Source of the DNA: Xanthoparmelia taractica
Taxonomy: Eukaryota > Ascomycota > Lecanoromycetes > Lecanorales > Parmeliaceae
Direction: 5' to 3'
Length of the DNA: 64,000 nucleotides
NCBI GenBank assembly: GCA_033085395.1
Contig: JANQBS010000001.1
Location: forward strand, 1-64,000
Below, one piece after another: positions 47,541-59,199 of the stretch (position 1 is the first letter of the stretch; each line of letters begins with the position of its first letter). Both the position numbers and the translations under genes were made by a program. The notes under the pieces are model-generated. The model saw only the letters and a list, made by a program, of their open reading frames with translations, searched no databases and had not been told where the DNA came from.

Positions 47541-49408
47541 ATGATGGCAGAAAGCACTGTCTTACAGGTCGTCACACGAGACATCGACCATTTCGCTGAA
47601 GCATTGCATTCCTCTCTTTACCTTCAATATATCGTGCTCATCGTGTTGGGCTTGATCTTTCTTGGCTATTCCTTCGACAAGTATGGATCCACGGATCCAC
47701 GAGAGCCTGAGAAGCTGCGGCCTTCGTTCCCACTCATTGGGCACCTATTAGGCATGTTTGCGAAGCACACGCAGTACTATGACGACCTCTAGTGAGTCAG
47801 AACAATTTTGTAAGGTGCGCAATGCATGATGACCGGCACCACTTTCTAATTGTCAAGAAATTGGAGTCAGTGACAATACGTCTTGCGTTGAGGTTTTCTG
47901 ATTGTAGATATTGGCAAGCTAATAAGTACCTCGATGCAGTAAGAAAAATGGAATGGCAATTGCGACTTTGCCGATCCTGGGGGGAAAGATGTACGCTGTC
48001 TGGGATACGGCGCTGATCCAGTCCGGGTTGAAAGCCAAGACCATGTCCTTTGACGCCATCATGGTCCAACACGCACAAGGTCTTCTTGGACTGGAAAACA
48101 GATCGTTGGACATTGCTCGCGACGGAATGTTGGCCGATTTGATGCACGTCACAAAACCCATCCTGGCGGGAGAAGCTCTGGCGAGAATCAACGTCACCGT
48201 TCTTAACCATGCTGCTATCGTACTGAATGATATCCGGAAGGGCAAGGTGTATGAAGTCCCGGATCTTTACGATTGGGTGCAAACCACGGCTACGTTGGCC
48301 ACCACTGAAGCACTCTACGGCGCAGCGAATCCCCTTCATCGGGATAGAAGCCTCGTAGATGATGTCTGGTAAGTGACTATCCACAACGAGCCCTTTGCCT
48401 CCAGCATCAGCACCAAATAGTCTAGGCTAGCAGTGGCTAACCACGATATTTTCTACCCAATAAAGGTCATTCGAATCCGGTCTTCGGCGACTCGCACTGA
48501 ACATTCTTCCCTCGGTCATTGCTCCTCGCGCAAACAACGCCCGTAAGCGCCTCGTGGCTGCCATCGCACTTTTATTCGACGAAACGTCCGACCACATGTC
48601 CGAGCTGCCGGAGCTAACGCGCCGAAGAGTAGAAGTGATCCGCAGCCACGGCATCACGGATCCGTATGAAGTGGCTCGGGTCGAGCTGGCCCTGCTACAC
48701 GGCGCGACGGTCAACACCGTCCCCTCCCTCTTCTGGACAATAGCGCAAATCTTCGCGCGACCAGAGCTAGTCGCTGCCATTCGTAACGAAGCACTACCGC
48801 TCGTGAAGTTTGCCCCAGCAAGCCCAGACGGCGAACAGGAAGCCCATTTCCCAATCAAGCTCCTCGACTCCGCATGTCCGCTGCTTCTATCGTCCTACCG
48901 CGAGGTAACCCGATTAGCGAACAAAGCCATGTCCACGCGCCACGTGATGTCGGATACACTTCTCACCAACGCCCACGGTCACGAATACCTCCTCCGCGCC
49001 GGCTCCACGGTCGCAATGCCCGCCACCGCGCACTCAGCGCCCAACGTCTGGGGACCCGACGCGCACGAATTCCAACCCACACGCTTCCTCAACTGGTCCG
49101 ACAAAGCGAACCGGGAGCAGCGGCACGCGGCCTACATGCCCTTTGGCGGCGGCAAGCATCTCTGTCCGGGTCGGAATCTCGCAAAAGCGGAGATATTGGG
49201 CCTGGTGGTGGCGCTCGCGCTGGGCTTTGAGATGGAGGATGCCGCGAGCGGCGCCCAGGGGCGGCCGATTAAGGTTCCCGAGATTGAGGCGGCGAGGCTT
49301 GGTCAGGGGGTTGGGAAGCCGGTTGGGTTGAAGAGGGGGAGGGGACTTGCGGTGAGGTTTAGGGTGAGGGAGGGGTGGGAGAATGTTAGGTGGAGGTTTG
49401 TGCTGTAG
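47541..49408 (+). CDS. Cytochrome P450 (CYP7/8-like), first of a tandem pair
   Basis: Three exons (47541-47791, 47940-48368, 48466-49408) give 540 residues. An N-terminal membrane anchor (YIVLIVLGLIFLGYSF) is followed by RPSFPLIGHLLGMF, then KNGMAIATLPILGGKMYAVW and TLATTEALYGAANP. The I-helix region reads ELALLHGATVNTVPSLFW, with Asn in place of the usual acidic-Thr pair. SYREVTRL stands for the K-helix. The haem loop is FGGGKHLCPGRNLA, containing the Cys ligand. An I-helix of this AxxxNT type is characteristic of the CYP7/CYP8 (sterol 7alpha/12alpha-hydroxylase, prostacyclin synthase) side of the family. An ER-bound oxygenase of a sterol or terpenoid is likely. Related to the next gene. Confidence 0.87.
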
Positions 49409-50108
49409 ATACTCAGCCTTTCGTATTTCCGATATCGTGACAGTTTCTGTATATTCGCTGAAAACGAAACCACCGTAGTCCTTGCGACTGAAAGGAGGAT
49501 CCAGCCGGGCATCACGTGCTACTATCCACGATACATTACCGCACTACTTTACATACCATCCATAATGAAATTGGAAAGAAAAAAAAACATTCCAACCAAC
49601 ATCAGTCCATAAAAGAACCCCCTCCCCCCACCCAACCAAGTAAAATCCACCAACCCGACCACCGCATCCTAAGCGGTAACAGTAAGAAATTAGCCCACCC
49701 ACTACTGTAACATATATCACGTAAGTATCGCATAAGTTCCCTTATTCGTTACACCACCGAAAACGGAGACGATGGGAAAATTGGGAATGTCCGAATAACA
49801 GGGTACATGATGTGCGGTGCGGTGTGGTGCGGAAGGAAAGATTACGGAAGGTTATCTTTTTTTTTTCTGGACCCAACAAGCAAACAAGGAAATCCTAACA
49901 AATCTCTCTACCTGCTTTGCAAGGCAGTTATCCTATGGAGATTCGATAAACAACCACGGTATTTTCCGTTTCGCTAGGTAATTACATAGCCTAGATATTC
50001 ATTCCCGCTACTTTTACCTAGCTACCCAACTGTTTCTTTGAAAAGCAGAGTAATCCATCTAGACAGCCTGCAGTAAAGCCCTCCCCCGCTGGATTTCTCG
50101 CAGTAGGA
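49409..50108. other. Intergenic region
   Basis: About 700 bp between the two tandem P450s. It holds a purine/pyrimidine-biased stretch (GAACCCCCTCCCCCCACCCA near 49615) and GGTGCGGTGTGGTGCGGAAG near 49815. No gene is supported. Confidence 0.4.
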
Positions 50109-51844
50109 ATGACGGCTCTCCTTATCCTTGCGTGTTTTCTTCTCACCTATGGGCTGCTGCGACTTGTCGAGTTGAGGATATGCAAACATGTCGCCGCGGA
50201 ACCTCCCCTCGTGCGCGCCCGGGTTCCAATCGTGGGACACTTGTTGGGATTGATGCGATATGGCGTCTCCTACTACAGAATGCTGAGGTTCGTTTGTCCG
50301 TCTCTGTGAGAAAGAAAGGAAGGAAGATGTGATTCATGCCCCCAGTGCTCAGAGGAAGGGAGGGAAGGGTATGAGACGGTGAGATGGGTAGGATAGGACA
50401 GCATCGAAGCTAACCGTCTGTCAAATCAATCACACAGGGAAACTACCAATCTGCCAATATTCACCATGTTCCTGGCGTCCCAAAAGGTCTACGTCGTCAA
50501 CTCGCCCGGGCTGATCTCCCTCATCAATCGCCGGCAAAAGGTCATTGACAGCGACGCCTTCTTCGTCAACGTAGTAATGGGCAAACTGTTCGGCTTCCCC
50601 AGTCATGATCTAGTCGAGTTGTCGCGGGATACTGGTGAAAAGGGCGGCTCCCTGCGACGGGATTCAAAGGTGCTGGAGCACAGCATGCTGGAGCGCGGCG
50701 CCGTCCCTCTGAACGAGATCTTCACCAGCATCACGAGCGAAGTCGCGGATCGACTCGGTGTCATTGCCCGTGAGGGTCCCGTTACCATAAGCCTACAGGC
50801 CTGGCTTCGGGAACTCTTGACGCTGTCTTCAGCGCATGGACTTTTTGGACCCCAGAACCCTTTTACGCGAGACCCAAATCTGCTGGAGAGTTTTTGGTAA
50901 GCTCTTTGCAGACCATGCTGCGGCTCTGACGAGGTATGAAGCTGACTGGCGCCTATAGGCAGTTTGAAAGCGGCGTGAAAGGGCTTACCATGGGCGTGTT
51001 CCCGTCGCTCACGGCCGCGAAGCCGGCGAGGGCGCGCCAACGTCTTGTTCAGGCTTTTACGGAATTTTTCAGAGATGATCCTACTGCAAACGGAGAGATG
51101 TGTGAGTTTATTCGCCAGCTGGGCGACGTGGCCTGCGGGTACAACCGGGACGTCGAATACCTCGCTCGTTATTTCTTTGCGGTCTTCTGCGCCTTCATCA
51201 TAAACACGGTGCCGGTTACGTTCTGGACCATCGGGCATATTGTGGAAAACCGAGTCCTGCTGACCAGGATACGGGCGGAGCTGGCCGCGGTTGTGGGGCC
51301 GATGGCGGCGGGGCAAGGGGTGGACGAGCCGAGGCTCACTATCGACGCTGCAGCCCTTCGTGAGCGGTGTCCGCTACTCGTGTCGACTTCCAACGAGGTT
51401 TTGCGCTACGTGGGGGCTTCGACAAGCACGTTGATCGTGCATGAGGATGTCTACGTTGACGACCAATACTTGCTCACGAAAGGTGCTCTGGTGCAGATAT
51501 CCGCGACGGCCGTCCACTCGGATCCCGACATTTGGGGCCCGAACGCGACGAACTTCGATCCGGAGAGTTCCCTCAAGCCTAGCAAAGTGCACCCGTCCGC
51601 CTATCGGACATTTGGGGGTGGTAGCACGCTCTGTCCTGGTCGGCATTTGGCATCTGACGAGATTCTGATCTTCACTGCCATATTCCTGCACACCTTCGAC
51701 GTGGAGTTCACAGCAAATACACCGCGCCTACCACGGAGAGATGATACAAATATGCTATCCATCACGAAGCCAACAGAGGACCTCGTACTTCGACTATCAC
51801 GTCGCCAGGGCATGGAAAAGGCCTCGTGGGGTATACAGAGATGA
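50109..51844 (+). CDS. Cytochrome P450 (CYP7/8-like), second of the tandem pair
   Basis: Three exons (50109-50287, 50438-50896, 50959-51844) give 507 residues. Anchor ILACFLLTYGLLRLVEL is followed by VRARVPIVGHLLGLM, RETTNLPIFTMFLASQKVYV, SAHGLFGPQNPF, the I-helix AVFCAFIINTVPVTFW (again Asn-Thr), SNEVLRYVGAS, DPDIWGPNATNFDPE and haem loop FGGGSTLCPGRHLA. Intron positions match those of the preceding P450 (after the GHLLG exon, and within the Trp codon of the DVW/SFW segment), so the two arose by duplication. It has the same strand and likely the same pathway. Substrate unknown. Confidence 0.87.
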
Positions 51845-52622
51845 GTCGAGGAAGTGAGTAGTAGATGTGGTAACAGCCCTACCAGGTCATACATCGCAAA
51901 CCATAGAAACCAATACACGTAGATGTCCACATGAAAATTTCTGTGTGAAGCTACAACAATAGCAAAGAGAGAAAACCATACGCAGTAGAACGGAAAAGGT
52001 TTGGCGGTATTCTTACCTATTAATTTGCGTTCGACTCGAGTAGCCCAAATCAACAGTCTAGCCACGTCAAAAAGTATGAGTTATAAAAGATAAAGGTCCT
52101 CTTCGATTCCCAGAGGCTTACAAATCCACTTGGCTCTTGGGGTACTTTTCCACTAGAAAATCTTAACAGACCGCTGAGTAATCAATAAGAAAGCTCGTAC
52201 CTTTATTTCAATAACAACTTCGTATACTTTGTTCGAAACCTGTATTTTACACTTGAACAAGTCAGACAGTAAGCATTAGCATTCTCCTTAGCTCTTACAG
52301 TTCGCATGACTAAAAAAGATAGCCTGAGCGTCTCCAACGTCGGAAACTTCCCATTCGGTCAAGTTAGCCGAATCCAACAACTTGTAGGTAAGGTACCTTC
52401 GAGCTGAATCCTTCCCGAATGTAGGCTTGACACCTTAGCTTTGCGATACATACGGCCAGTGAACCTAGGCTTGCCATAGGTGTACCATGGTCATTAGTGT
52501 AACATCTTGCCCCTCATGTGAGGCTTCGCCTACAGTTTATTCTCTCTCTTTTACTCATTGAGTCCAATTCGCTCCAGTCATTCATTTTCTTACATCCTCC
52601 TTTTCAGTAATCGCGCTCCAAA
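51845..52622. other. Intergenic region
   Basis: About 780 bp with no supported gene. The last 120 bp before the next P450 are pyrimidine-rich (TTATTCTCTCTCTTTTACTC), as seen before other intact genes in the window. Confidence 0.4.
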
Positions 52623-54519
52623 ATGGCAACAAATAACACCAGAGTCGTTATAGAAACATGGCAGAAAAAGGACGGTTTCTTCACACCAGCAGCATGGCTC
52701 GGGACGACGCTTGTTGCTCTGCTCGCAGCAAGCGTCTTCGTCATCTCCAAGAAGACCAGTAGCAGCAGTAATAACTTTCCACTCATGAACCCGAGAAAAT
52801 TCTATGACATAGGCGGTATCCGGGCAAAGCTATCTTTTGTCTTTGGTGCACGAAAACTGCTAGCCCTTGGGGTGCGCACAGGGCGGCCTTTCCGGCTGTT
52901 GACAGATCTTGGCGAGATGATTGTGCTGCCAGCTCGATATGCGACTGAGATCCGTAGTGACCCCCGGCTTAGCTTCGCCGAGGTTATCGTGCAGGTAATA
53001 CCGTGCCGGAAGCATTCAGAGGTCATGTTCCCGGCTCATGGGCTGATGAGATGTTGGTCACGGCCGCGTAGAATTTCCATGCGGATTTTCCAGGCTTCGA
53101 AGGGTTCCGCCAGGGAACCACAGATGCCCACCTCAGTCGCGACGTCGCGAACAATCAGCTCACGCATTCTCTCGGTAGGTGCTGGAACTACACCCAATTT
53201 ACAAATGGTTTGTTTCATGCCTCGCTAACCTCGCAATGAACAGCTAGGGTTACGGAAGCCCTCTCTGAAGAGTGTACTTCTGCATTACGGGATCACTTTC
53301 CCGCCTCAGAAGGTCAGCATGGCAAAGACAACTCCTCTTCTGGGTCTGTCATCTGCTTCTGTATGGCTGACAGTAAACTCGTGCCAGAGTGGTGTGATAT
53401 CACTCTGCGAGAACAGGTCCTGCAGCTAGTCGCGCGACTTTCGTCCCGCGTCTTCCTTGGCGATGAGGGGGCACGCAACGAAGCCTGGCTCAAGATCACG
53501 ACCGAGTATACAAAAACGGCGTATATCGCTGCCTACCTGCTGCGTCTGTGGCCGCCCGCTCTCCGCCCAATCGTGCATTGGGTTCTGCCGCCGTGTCGCA
53601 AGCTGCGCTCGCAGGTTGCTGAGGCCCGCCGTATCCTCGTTGGTGTTATTGAGGCACGGCGGGCGGCCAAGGCGGCTGCAAAGGCGGAAGGGCGACCGGA
53701 TCCCGAGTACAACGATGCCATTGCATGGTTTGAGCAAGACGTGCAGGAGCGGGATAGCCGATACGATCCCGTCGTCGCGCAGCTCATCCTATCCCAGGCG
53801 GCGATTGAGACTACGACAGACCTCCTGACACAGACGATACTGGATATTGCGCAGAACCAGGGGGTTGTGGAACCTCTACGCCGAGAGATTACCCAGGTCA
53901 TTCGTGAGGGAGGCTGGAAGAAGTCATCACTATATGACATGAAGCTGGTGGACAGTGTGCTGAGGGAAAGCCAGCGCCTAAAGCCCCTGGCAATGAGTTA
54001 GCTCTCCCTTCTTTCCACACCCTTCCTTATTGCATCTGACCTGTTGTTCCCTTCAGACTGACATATAGATGCATCCTTCCAGCATCGATGCACCGCCTGG
54101 TGTTGGAAGACATTACGCTATCAGATGGCGTTCATCTCCCTAAAGGCAGCGTCATCGGCGTCTCCGGAGACCGCATGTGGGACGCAGCCGTCCACTCAGA
54201 CCCGACAAAATTCGACGGGTACCGCTTCTATCGCATGCGCAGTAGCGCCACTAACAACGGCAGCACGAACAACCAGGCTCATCTCGTCAGCACAAGCGTC
54301 GACCATCTGGCTTTCGGACACGGCAAACACGCGTGCGCCGGCCGCTTCTTCGTCGCACACGAGACCAAGATTGCGCTGAGCCACTTGCTGCTGAAATACG
54401 ACTGGAAAATTGCCCCGTCTTCGGCTGGCACCAAGCCCGTCGAGTTCGGGCTCGTGTTGGCGGCGGATCCAAAGGCGAGGATATCAATTCGGGGGCGAAA
54501 GGCGGAGATTGAGCTATAG
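52623..54519 (+). CDS. Cytochrome P450, ent-kaurene-oxidase-like
   Basis: Five exons (52623-52994, 53072-53174, 53244-53312, 53388-53996, 54083-54519) give 529 residues in one frame. After a membrane anchor (TTLVALLAASVFVI) come DLGEMIVLPARYATEIR, FHADFPGFEGFRQGT, QLVARLSSRVFLGDEGARN, QLILSQAAIETTTDLLTQ (I-helix with Thr-Thr), VLRESQRLKP (K-helix ExxR) and FGHGKHACAGRFFVAHE (haem loop). FPGFEGF and the SSRVFLG segment are typical of the fungal CYP503/CYP68-related group, which includes gibberellin ent-kaurene oxidase and many diterpene or meroterpene oxidases. It is a third, unrelated oxygenase beside the tandem pair. Confidence 0.85.
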
Positions 54520-56068
54520 ACATCGATGTATGATAATTTAGGCTTAGGAAGACAAAAAAGGCTTTGAGAGTGAATCCCAGTATGCTGTATTCGTTCCCTG
54601 GAGTGATTGACGACGTCTCTTGCCCGGTTTGGCAATCGTCGAGTGCTCTTCTTCAATAGCACCTCCTCGTCGCTTATGACCACACAGCGGCTGATCTCCA
54701 GGTGTGACAGTCATCAAGTACGGCAGTTCGCAAATACGAAGTCATGGATCAGTCTCATCTGTTCAGTTTGAGTCGAAGTGGTTGGTCGTCGTTTCTGGTA
54801 AAGTGTGGGGTAGGTACTTGGTATTCTGGACGCGTCGATTAAGCGCGCGGCTGCATGTCTCGCTCTTTCATAATGGGCCTCGATTGATCCCAGCGAATGA
54901 GCAGAAAAAAGGCCATCTTATATCCAACGCTACTAAAATCTGTGATTTCCACTGTTTCAACCGTACATGCCTCCTCTGCACATTTTCTCCACAGAGATAC
55001 CTACACGAGGAGAATTTCAAGGCTGAATGCGTCCTGTATTCGGGGCAGTGTCATAGCAAACTCTCATGCCGGAACGTTCTGATTATTGGACTTGGCCACT
55101 TGGCCTTCGAGAAAACCATGAATTGGATGGGACCCCTTGGGATCTATACACCAATTCTATCTATATTGTAGTATATACTCGTTCTTGATTTATGTCCAAT
55201 CTCTAACAAACACCATATTACTCTATTAAACTCAATAGCGAAAGATAAAGAATATAAATTTAGATATATTTTCAGTTCTGCTAGAGATAGCAATCCATAC
55301 TCGAGAGGCGCTTATCAAGTTCGAAGTCCTGCTTCACTTAGTGCCTGAATGATAAAAAGACGAAACATTGACTGGTTTGGTGCGTTTATTAGCTCTACTG
55401 TTTTGTATTGATTGAGAGGTTTGGATCTTTCGTTTCTTGCCTAATAGGCTCCTACGTTGTCGTTGTATCCCGCTCCTTATCACTTGACAGACTGCGTGAA
55501 CGCCTGATACCGGATCGTGACCAGTCAATAATGGTTTTAGCCTTGACCAAGAAAGATCCGTTTAGCAGGGCACAATCCATTGCGTGCTAATGACTCATTC
55601 CGGGCTCAGCCTTCGCAACTCCTTTAGGCTGAAGACGGTAACGCGTAAGGCTCCAACTGGAAGCCTCCCATGCTAGTGCGTCTGTACCGGGATTCGACAC
55701 ATGATATAGACGTTAAGATTGATACTTTCCAAGAAGCAGAGATGCAAAAGGGCCTTGGTACGAATCAAAGACGATTAACAGGGGCTCACTCGAGCCGGCC
55801 GCCTCCGGTAGGTGCCTACACTATCGACGAGGCTAAGATACGCCGCAAACACTGTCGAGATAAAGAGGTCCAGTTCCCCCCTGTGGCATGAAGTCACTCA
55901 GTGGAAGGCAAGTCGACAGCTCACTTCCCATACTGTCTTGACAAGTGATTGGGAAACAGACCTCCAAGATGTATGACTCTTTGCGCTATTCCTGCTTTCT
56001 CCATTCAAGTACTAATTGCCTTCTATCCGCAGTCCGATTTAGTCAGTCCAGCTTTTGATAACGTCAGA
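54520..56068. other. 1.5-kb interval without a supportable gene
   Basis: Mixed composition, locally AT-rich at 55170-55290. Frames such as 54704-55171 and 55670-55891 have no domain, no splice logic and ordinary shadow-like composition. I see no gene here. Confidence 0.35.
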
Positions 56069-56293
56069 ATGACTGATAAGCGCCCGACGTCACAACATGT
56101 AAAGAAAGAGGCCAATTATGAAATCCGTGGAGATCCGAAGAGCCTGAACCAGCTATCCTCTTCTGGGAAAGCAGCTCGGTCTCGTAGGGGCAAAACTCTA
56201 GCACAGGAGGCATCGGAAGCTTCATCAAGCAGAACTGCATCGAGCGAAGGGAGTAACAGCGCCAGCAAAGGTGGCAACGGCCAGAAGAAGTGA
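56069..56293 (+). CDS. Small hydrophilic protein, uncertain
   Basis: A 74-residue frame starting MTDKRPTSQHVKKEANYEI and ending GGNGQKK is very rich in Ser, Lys, Ala and Gly, with SSSRTASSEGSNSASKGG near the C-terminus. No membrane segment, signal peptide or known domain is seen. A longer upstream start at 55949 is possible, with a pyrimidine tract and CAG at 56031 suggesting an intron acceptor. It could be a small disordered protein or a chance frame. Confidence 0.35.
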   Translation: MTDKRPTSQHVKKEANYEIRGDPKSLNQLSSSGKAARSRRGKTLAQEASEASSSRTASSEGSNSASKGGNGQKK

Positions 56294-56324
56294 TGTTTCG
56301 TTGAGAAGCAAGAAGAGTGCTCGC

Positions 56325-56396
56325 AAAGCATCATGGGGGGATAAGCATCATGGGAGATAAGCATCATGGGGAGACAAGCATCGTGGGGGGATAGGT
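56325..56396. repeat. Minisatellite, about 17-bp unit, four copies
   Basis: The unit AAGCATCATGGGGGGAT recurs four times with small differences (GGGAGAT, GGGGAGAC, CGTGGGGGGAT). It lies in the gap between the small plus-strand frame and the 3' end of the phosphotransferase gene. It may act as a transcription-terminating spacer, but nothing in the sequence proves a role. Confidence 0.7.
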
Positions 56397-56445
56397 CGTG
56401 AATATGATGAAGGATAAGGCGGGATATCGCAAACAGAACAGTCTT

Positions 56446-58106
56446 TTATTTGATGCTTGCGGGCGAATTTGGTGCATGAGCTTCAAATAAAGCTTGCAGA
56501 CGAGCCTCGTACTCTTCTCGGTCTTTCATCTTCGTGGCTGTGACCTTGTCCGTATCAAAACTCCAAAAGGGTGAAACGGCGTCATCGAATCCCATCCTTG
56601 CAGCCACCGAAGCAGGAAATTTGGGCCAAATATGCTGTAGAAATAGATTAAAAAGCCCTGTGGTGCTCTCCAAGGCGTGAAAGTAGAAATAACCTCCAGA
56701 CTCCCAAGCTCGCCTCATTGTACGTGTGCGTAGCAGGTTGACTTTCTCCAATGACTTCCCGTACTGTAGTCTCTCCTCGTTCTCGAAAGCTTTCATGAAC
56801 TCTTCACGCACGTCGTCATATTCAGCGAGGTATTCCCCTTGTAGCTGATCCACACCGCGACCAGTCAGCCAATGCGGAGGGTTCTGCATCTCCATCGGCA
56901 GCGAACACGCCCACTCTAAGTCAATAAGATATTTGATATGCCATTCCTCGTCCACGAAGATGTTGCCTTGGTGGATATCCGTGAGCGTAAAGAGGAAAGG
57001 TCCGTTACGAAGACCGCGATTGATGTAACGAGGTAAAACAGCACGCATTGCCGTTAACACGGCCATTTGTGCTCTGCAATCGAGCTGGTCATTTATCGAA
57101 TTAGGTCGGTGTTGTAGCAGGCTATCGTGATATGCCAAGAGATCAAGCATGTATGGTTCCACGCTGGAATAGCTGTCATGCCTAGCAATATTGGTCGGCA
57201 CACCTTCATTTTCCAGATCCTGGAGCCGTGAAGTCACAGGTCGATTGGTAAGACTGAGCACTCCCTGGTCATTCAAGGTGAAGGATCCAATCCGTGGTAA
57301 AGGTATTCGACCTAAAGAGAGCATAATTCGGGACAAGTCTCTGAACAAATTAGTCCGTCGACTCTTGTCTTGCCGCTTCTCTTCCCAAGACTCTGAGAGC
57401 ATGACCCCGTCGCTATCTTCGATAAAATCGAGGAGCAAATATCCATGTTTTAGATCGGACGGTTTGCGTTGGCGGACATATCGACAGAGGGGAGCATAGC
57501 CAAACAAGGAACGTAATTGCCGCCGGATATATTCTTTAAATCGAGTGTACCATGAGGTTCTTCCAAGTGCTATGAACTATGAGATTTAATAGTGAGCAGT
57601 AAATAATCGATCGAAGGCTTCACGTAACTTACGCATTGATTGCCAGAAAACGCAAATCCCAATAGCTGAGGTATAGGAACATCGGGACAATTTTCCTGAA
57701 TCCAAATGTACGTTGCGGCTTCACAACGTAGCTTCTCATCCGCATTGCCAGGAAAGGTCTCTTCGCCGATTTTAAAAGGCAGAGGAAACCTAATGAGGAC
57801 TCGTTTTCCAGGACCGCTGCTCCGACTTTGAATATTAATAGGAAGACATATATTGAAACTCCCGTGAATCCATTCGCTTATAGGCGCAAGGCAACATGTT
57901 CCATTTTGATTTAAATTCAAATGATGCGATACAACAGCCTCGATGTCAGCCCTGTGATCAGAGAGATAGTCCAATAAATCACATCTCTTTTGCCGATAAG
58001 TCAGTCGATGGAGCATGTTGTGCTCCTCTGCCATAGCTTCTTCTAACGTAATATCCTCTCGAAGGGTCCTCAACGTGGCTGGGCCATCGCTACATTCCAT
58101 GGACAT
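56446..58106 (-). CDS. APH-fold phosphotransferase (aminoglycoside-phosphotransferase family)
   Basis: Minus-strand gene of two main exons. The first (from 58106, or from the in-frame ATG at 58100) contains RVLIRFPLPFKIGEETFPGN (nucleotide-loop/Lys region) and CEAATYIWIQENCPDVPIPQ. The second carries GYLLLDFIEDSDG, then FTLTDIHQGNIFVDEEW with the catalytic H-x-D/N-x5-N-like Asp-Asn, and YLIDLEWACSLPMEMQNPP with the metal-binding Asp. This is the fungal phosphotransferase-enzyme (PF01636-like) family, large in Pezizomycotina and mostly of unknown substrate. The exact splice junction near 57500-57640 is unclear because the best donor and acceptor do not keep phase. A role in the neighbouring cluster is not established. 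Confidence 0.75.
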
Positions 58107-59199
58107 AGCGACAGAGAATCAAGGCAAAGAAGGGAAAGGGTTGCCCTGTCATGCACTACCGTTTTATCAAAGTTTGTTAAGACGATAAACGCACTATCAC
58201 GGATACAAAAAGACCATGCACAGGGATACAATGGATTGATAGATATATAGATAGACGGTTGTGATATTACTGTTGGTGAAATGTCCGATTCGCTTAACGC
58301 TAACACGTAGTAGGTTGATTAACTGTAACAGGTTAGATCTAAAAATATCTGAATACCTTACTACGGGGGTTACTCGCTGTTACCACCAACTTCAATTTCC
58401 TCCTGCAGAGTTACGTTTCCAGTATAATTTACGATTTGACAGCTATCAACAAATACTCGTTATACCAGACTTTCCCACTGTGTCCATGAACCGCGTTAGC
58501 GAAATGGCATCAAGTTGTCCAAAACTTGAGAAGCTATCACGTTGAGAGAGTCAAGAACGTATGTGACTCTCCTGCAAACGGATCCTGCCCAACTATCACG
58601 GAATCTTGTCTCCCCACCTTGAAGGCCAGGAGAGAACGGCGCCGAATATTGTCGTGATTATATCTAGAGAGATAGTAGCACCCTGCACCACTTCCACTCC
58701 CTTCCTAGACGCCACGGTCACACACAGCCTCCACAAAATTTCAACTTCCTCGAGCTCTACCGCTCTTCTTCCCCATACTTGTTCGTATGTAGATTACACC
58801 ATAGCTACATTGTTAGCGTTCTCATGATCTCTATAAACGAAAATTGCTGCTTCTTGTGGTTCTGAGACAAAAAAATAGGCTGGGATACATTACAGCTCCG
58901 GTCCGTACAAGTGCGAAGGCTTAGTGAGACCTCGCTCATAAGAGCCATGGTCAATGGCTGGTATGTAGTAGCTGGCTATGTATGATGGCTTGGACTCAGT
59001 GATAAGTTTTGAATACAATACTTTTCTCTTGATATCACATCACATGCTGTTGTTGTGTTTTAAAAGCTTTATTGATTCACTAAGTAGCCATTTTCTCTTC
59101 CTCCACTAGTTCAGCCCCTTCGCTGATTATGTTCGTATTCAAGAAGATGAGAACTTTGGCCGAAAGCCTTTCGCAGTATCCACTCAGCCAAGCGTATCT
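58107..59199. other. Intergenic region between phosphotransferase and ERG24-like gene
   Basis: About 1.1 kb with only short frames (58261-58545, 58606-58827) lacking motifs. It includes the promoter side of the phosphotransferase and the 3' flank of the sterol reductase. Confidence 0.4.

Noticed and set aside
48427..48858. Minus-strand frame across the P450 at 47541-49408
   Set aside because: Antisense shadow of an exon with clear P450 motifs on the plus strand.
54704..55171. 155-residue plus-strand frame after the third P450
   Set aside because: No recognisable motif or hydrophobic pattern, and it runs into AT-rich sequence; treated as chance.
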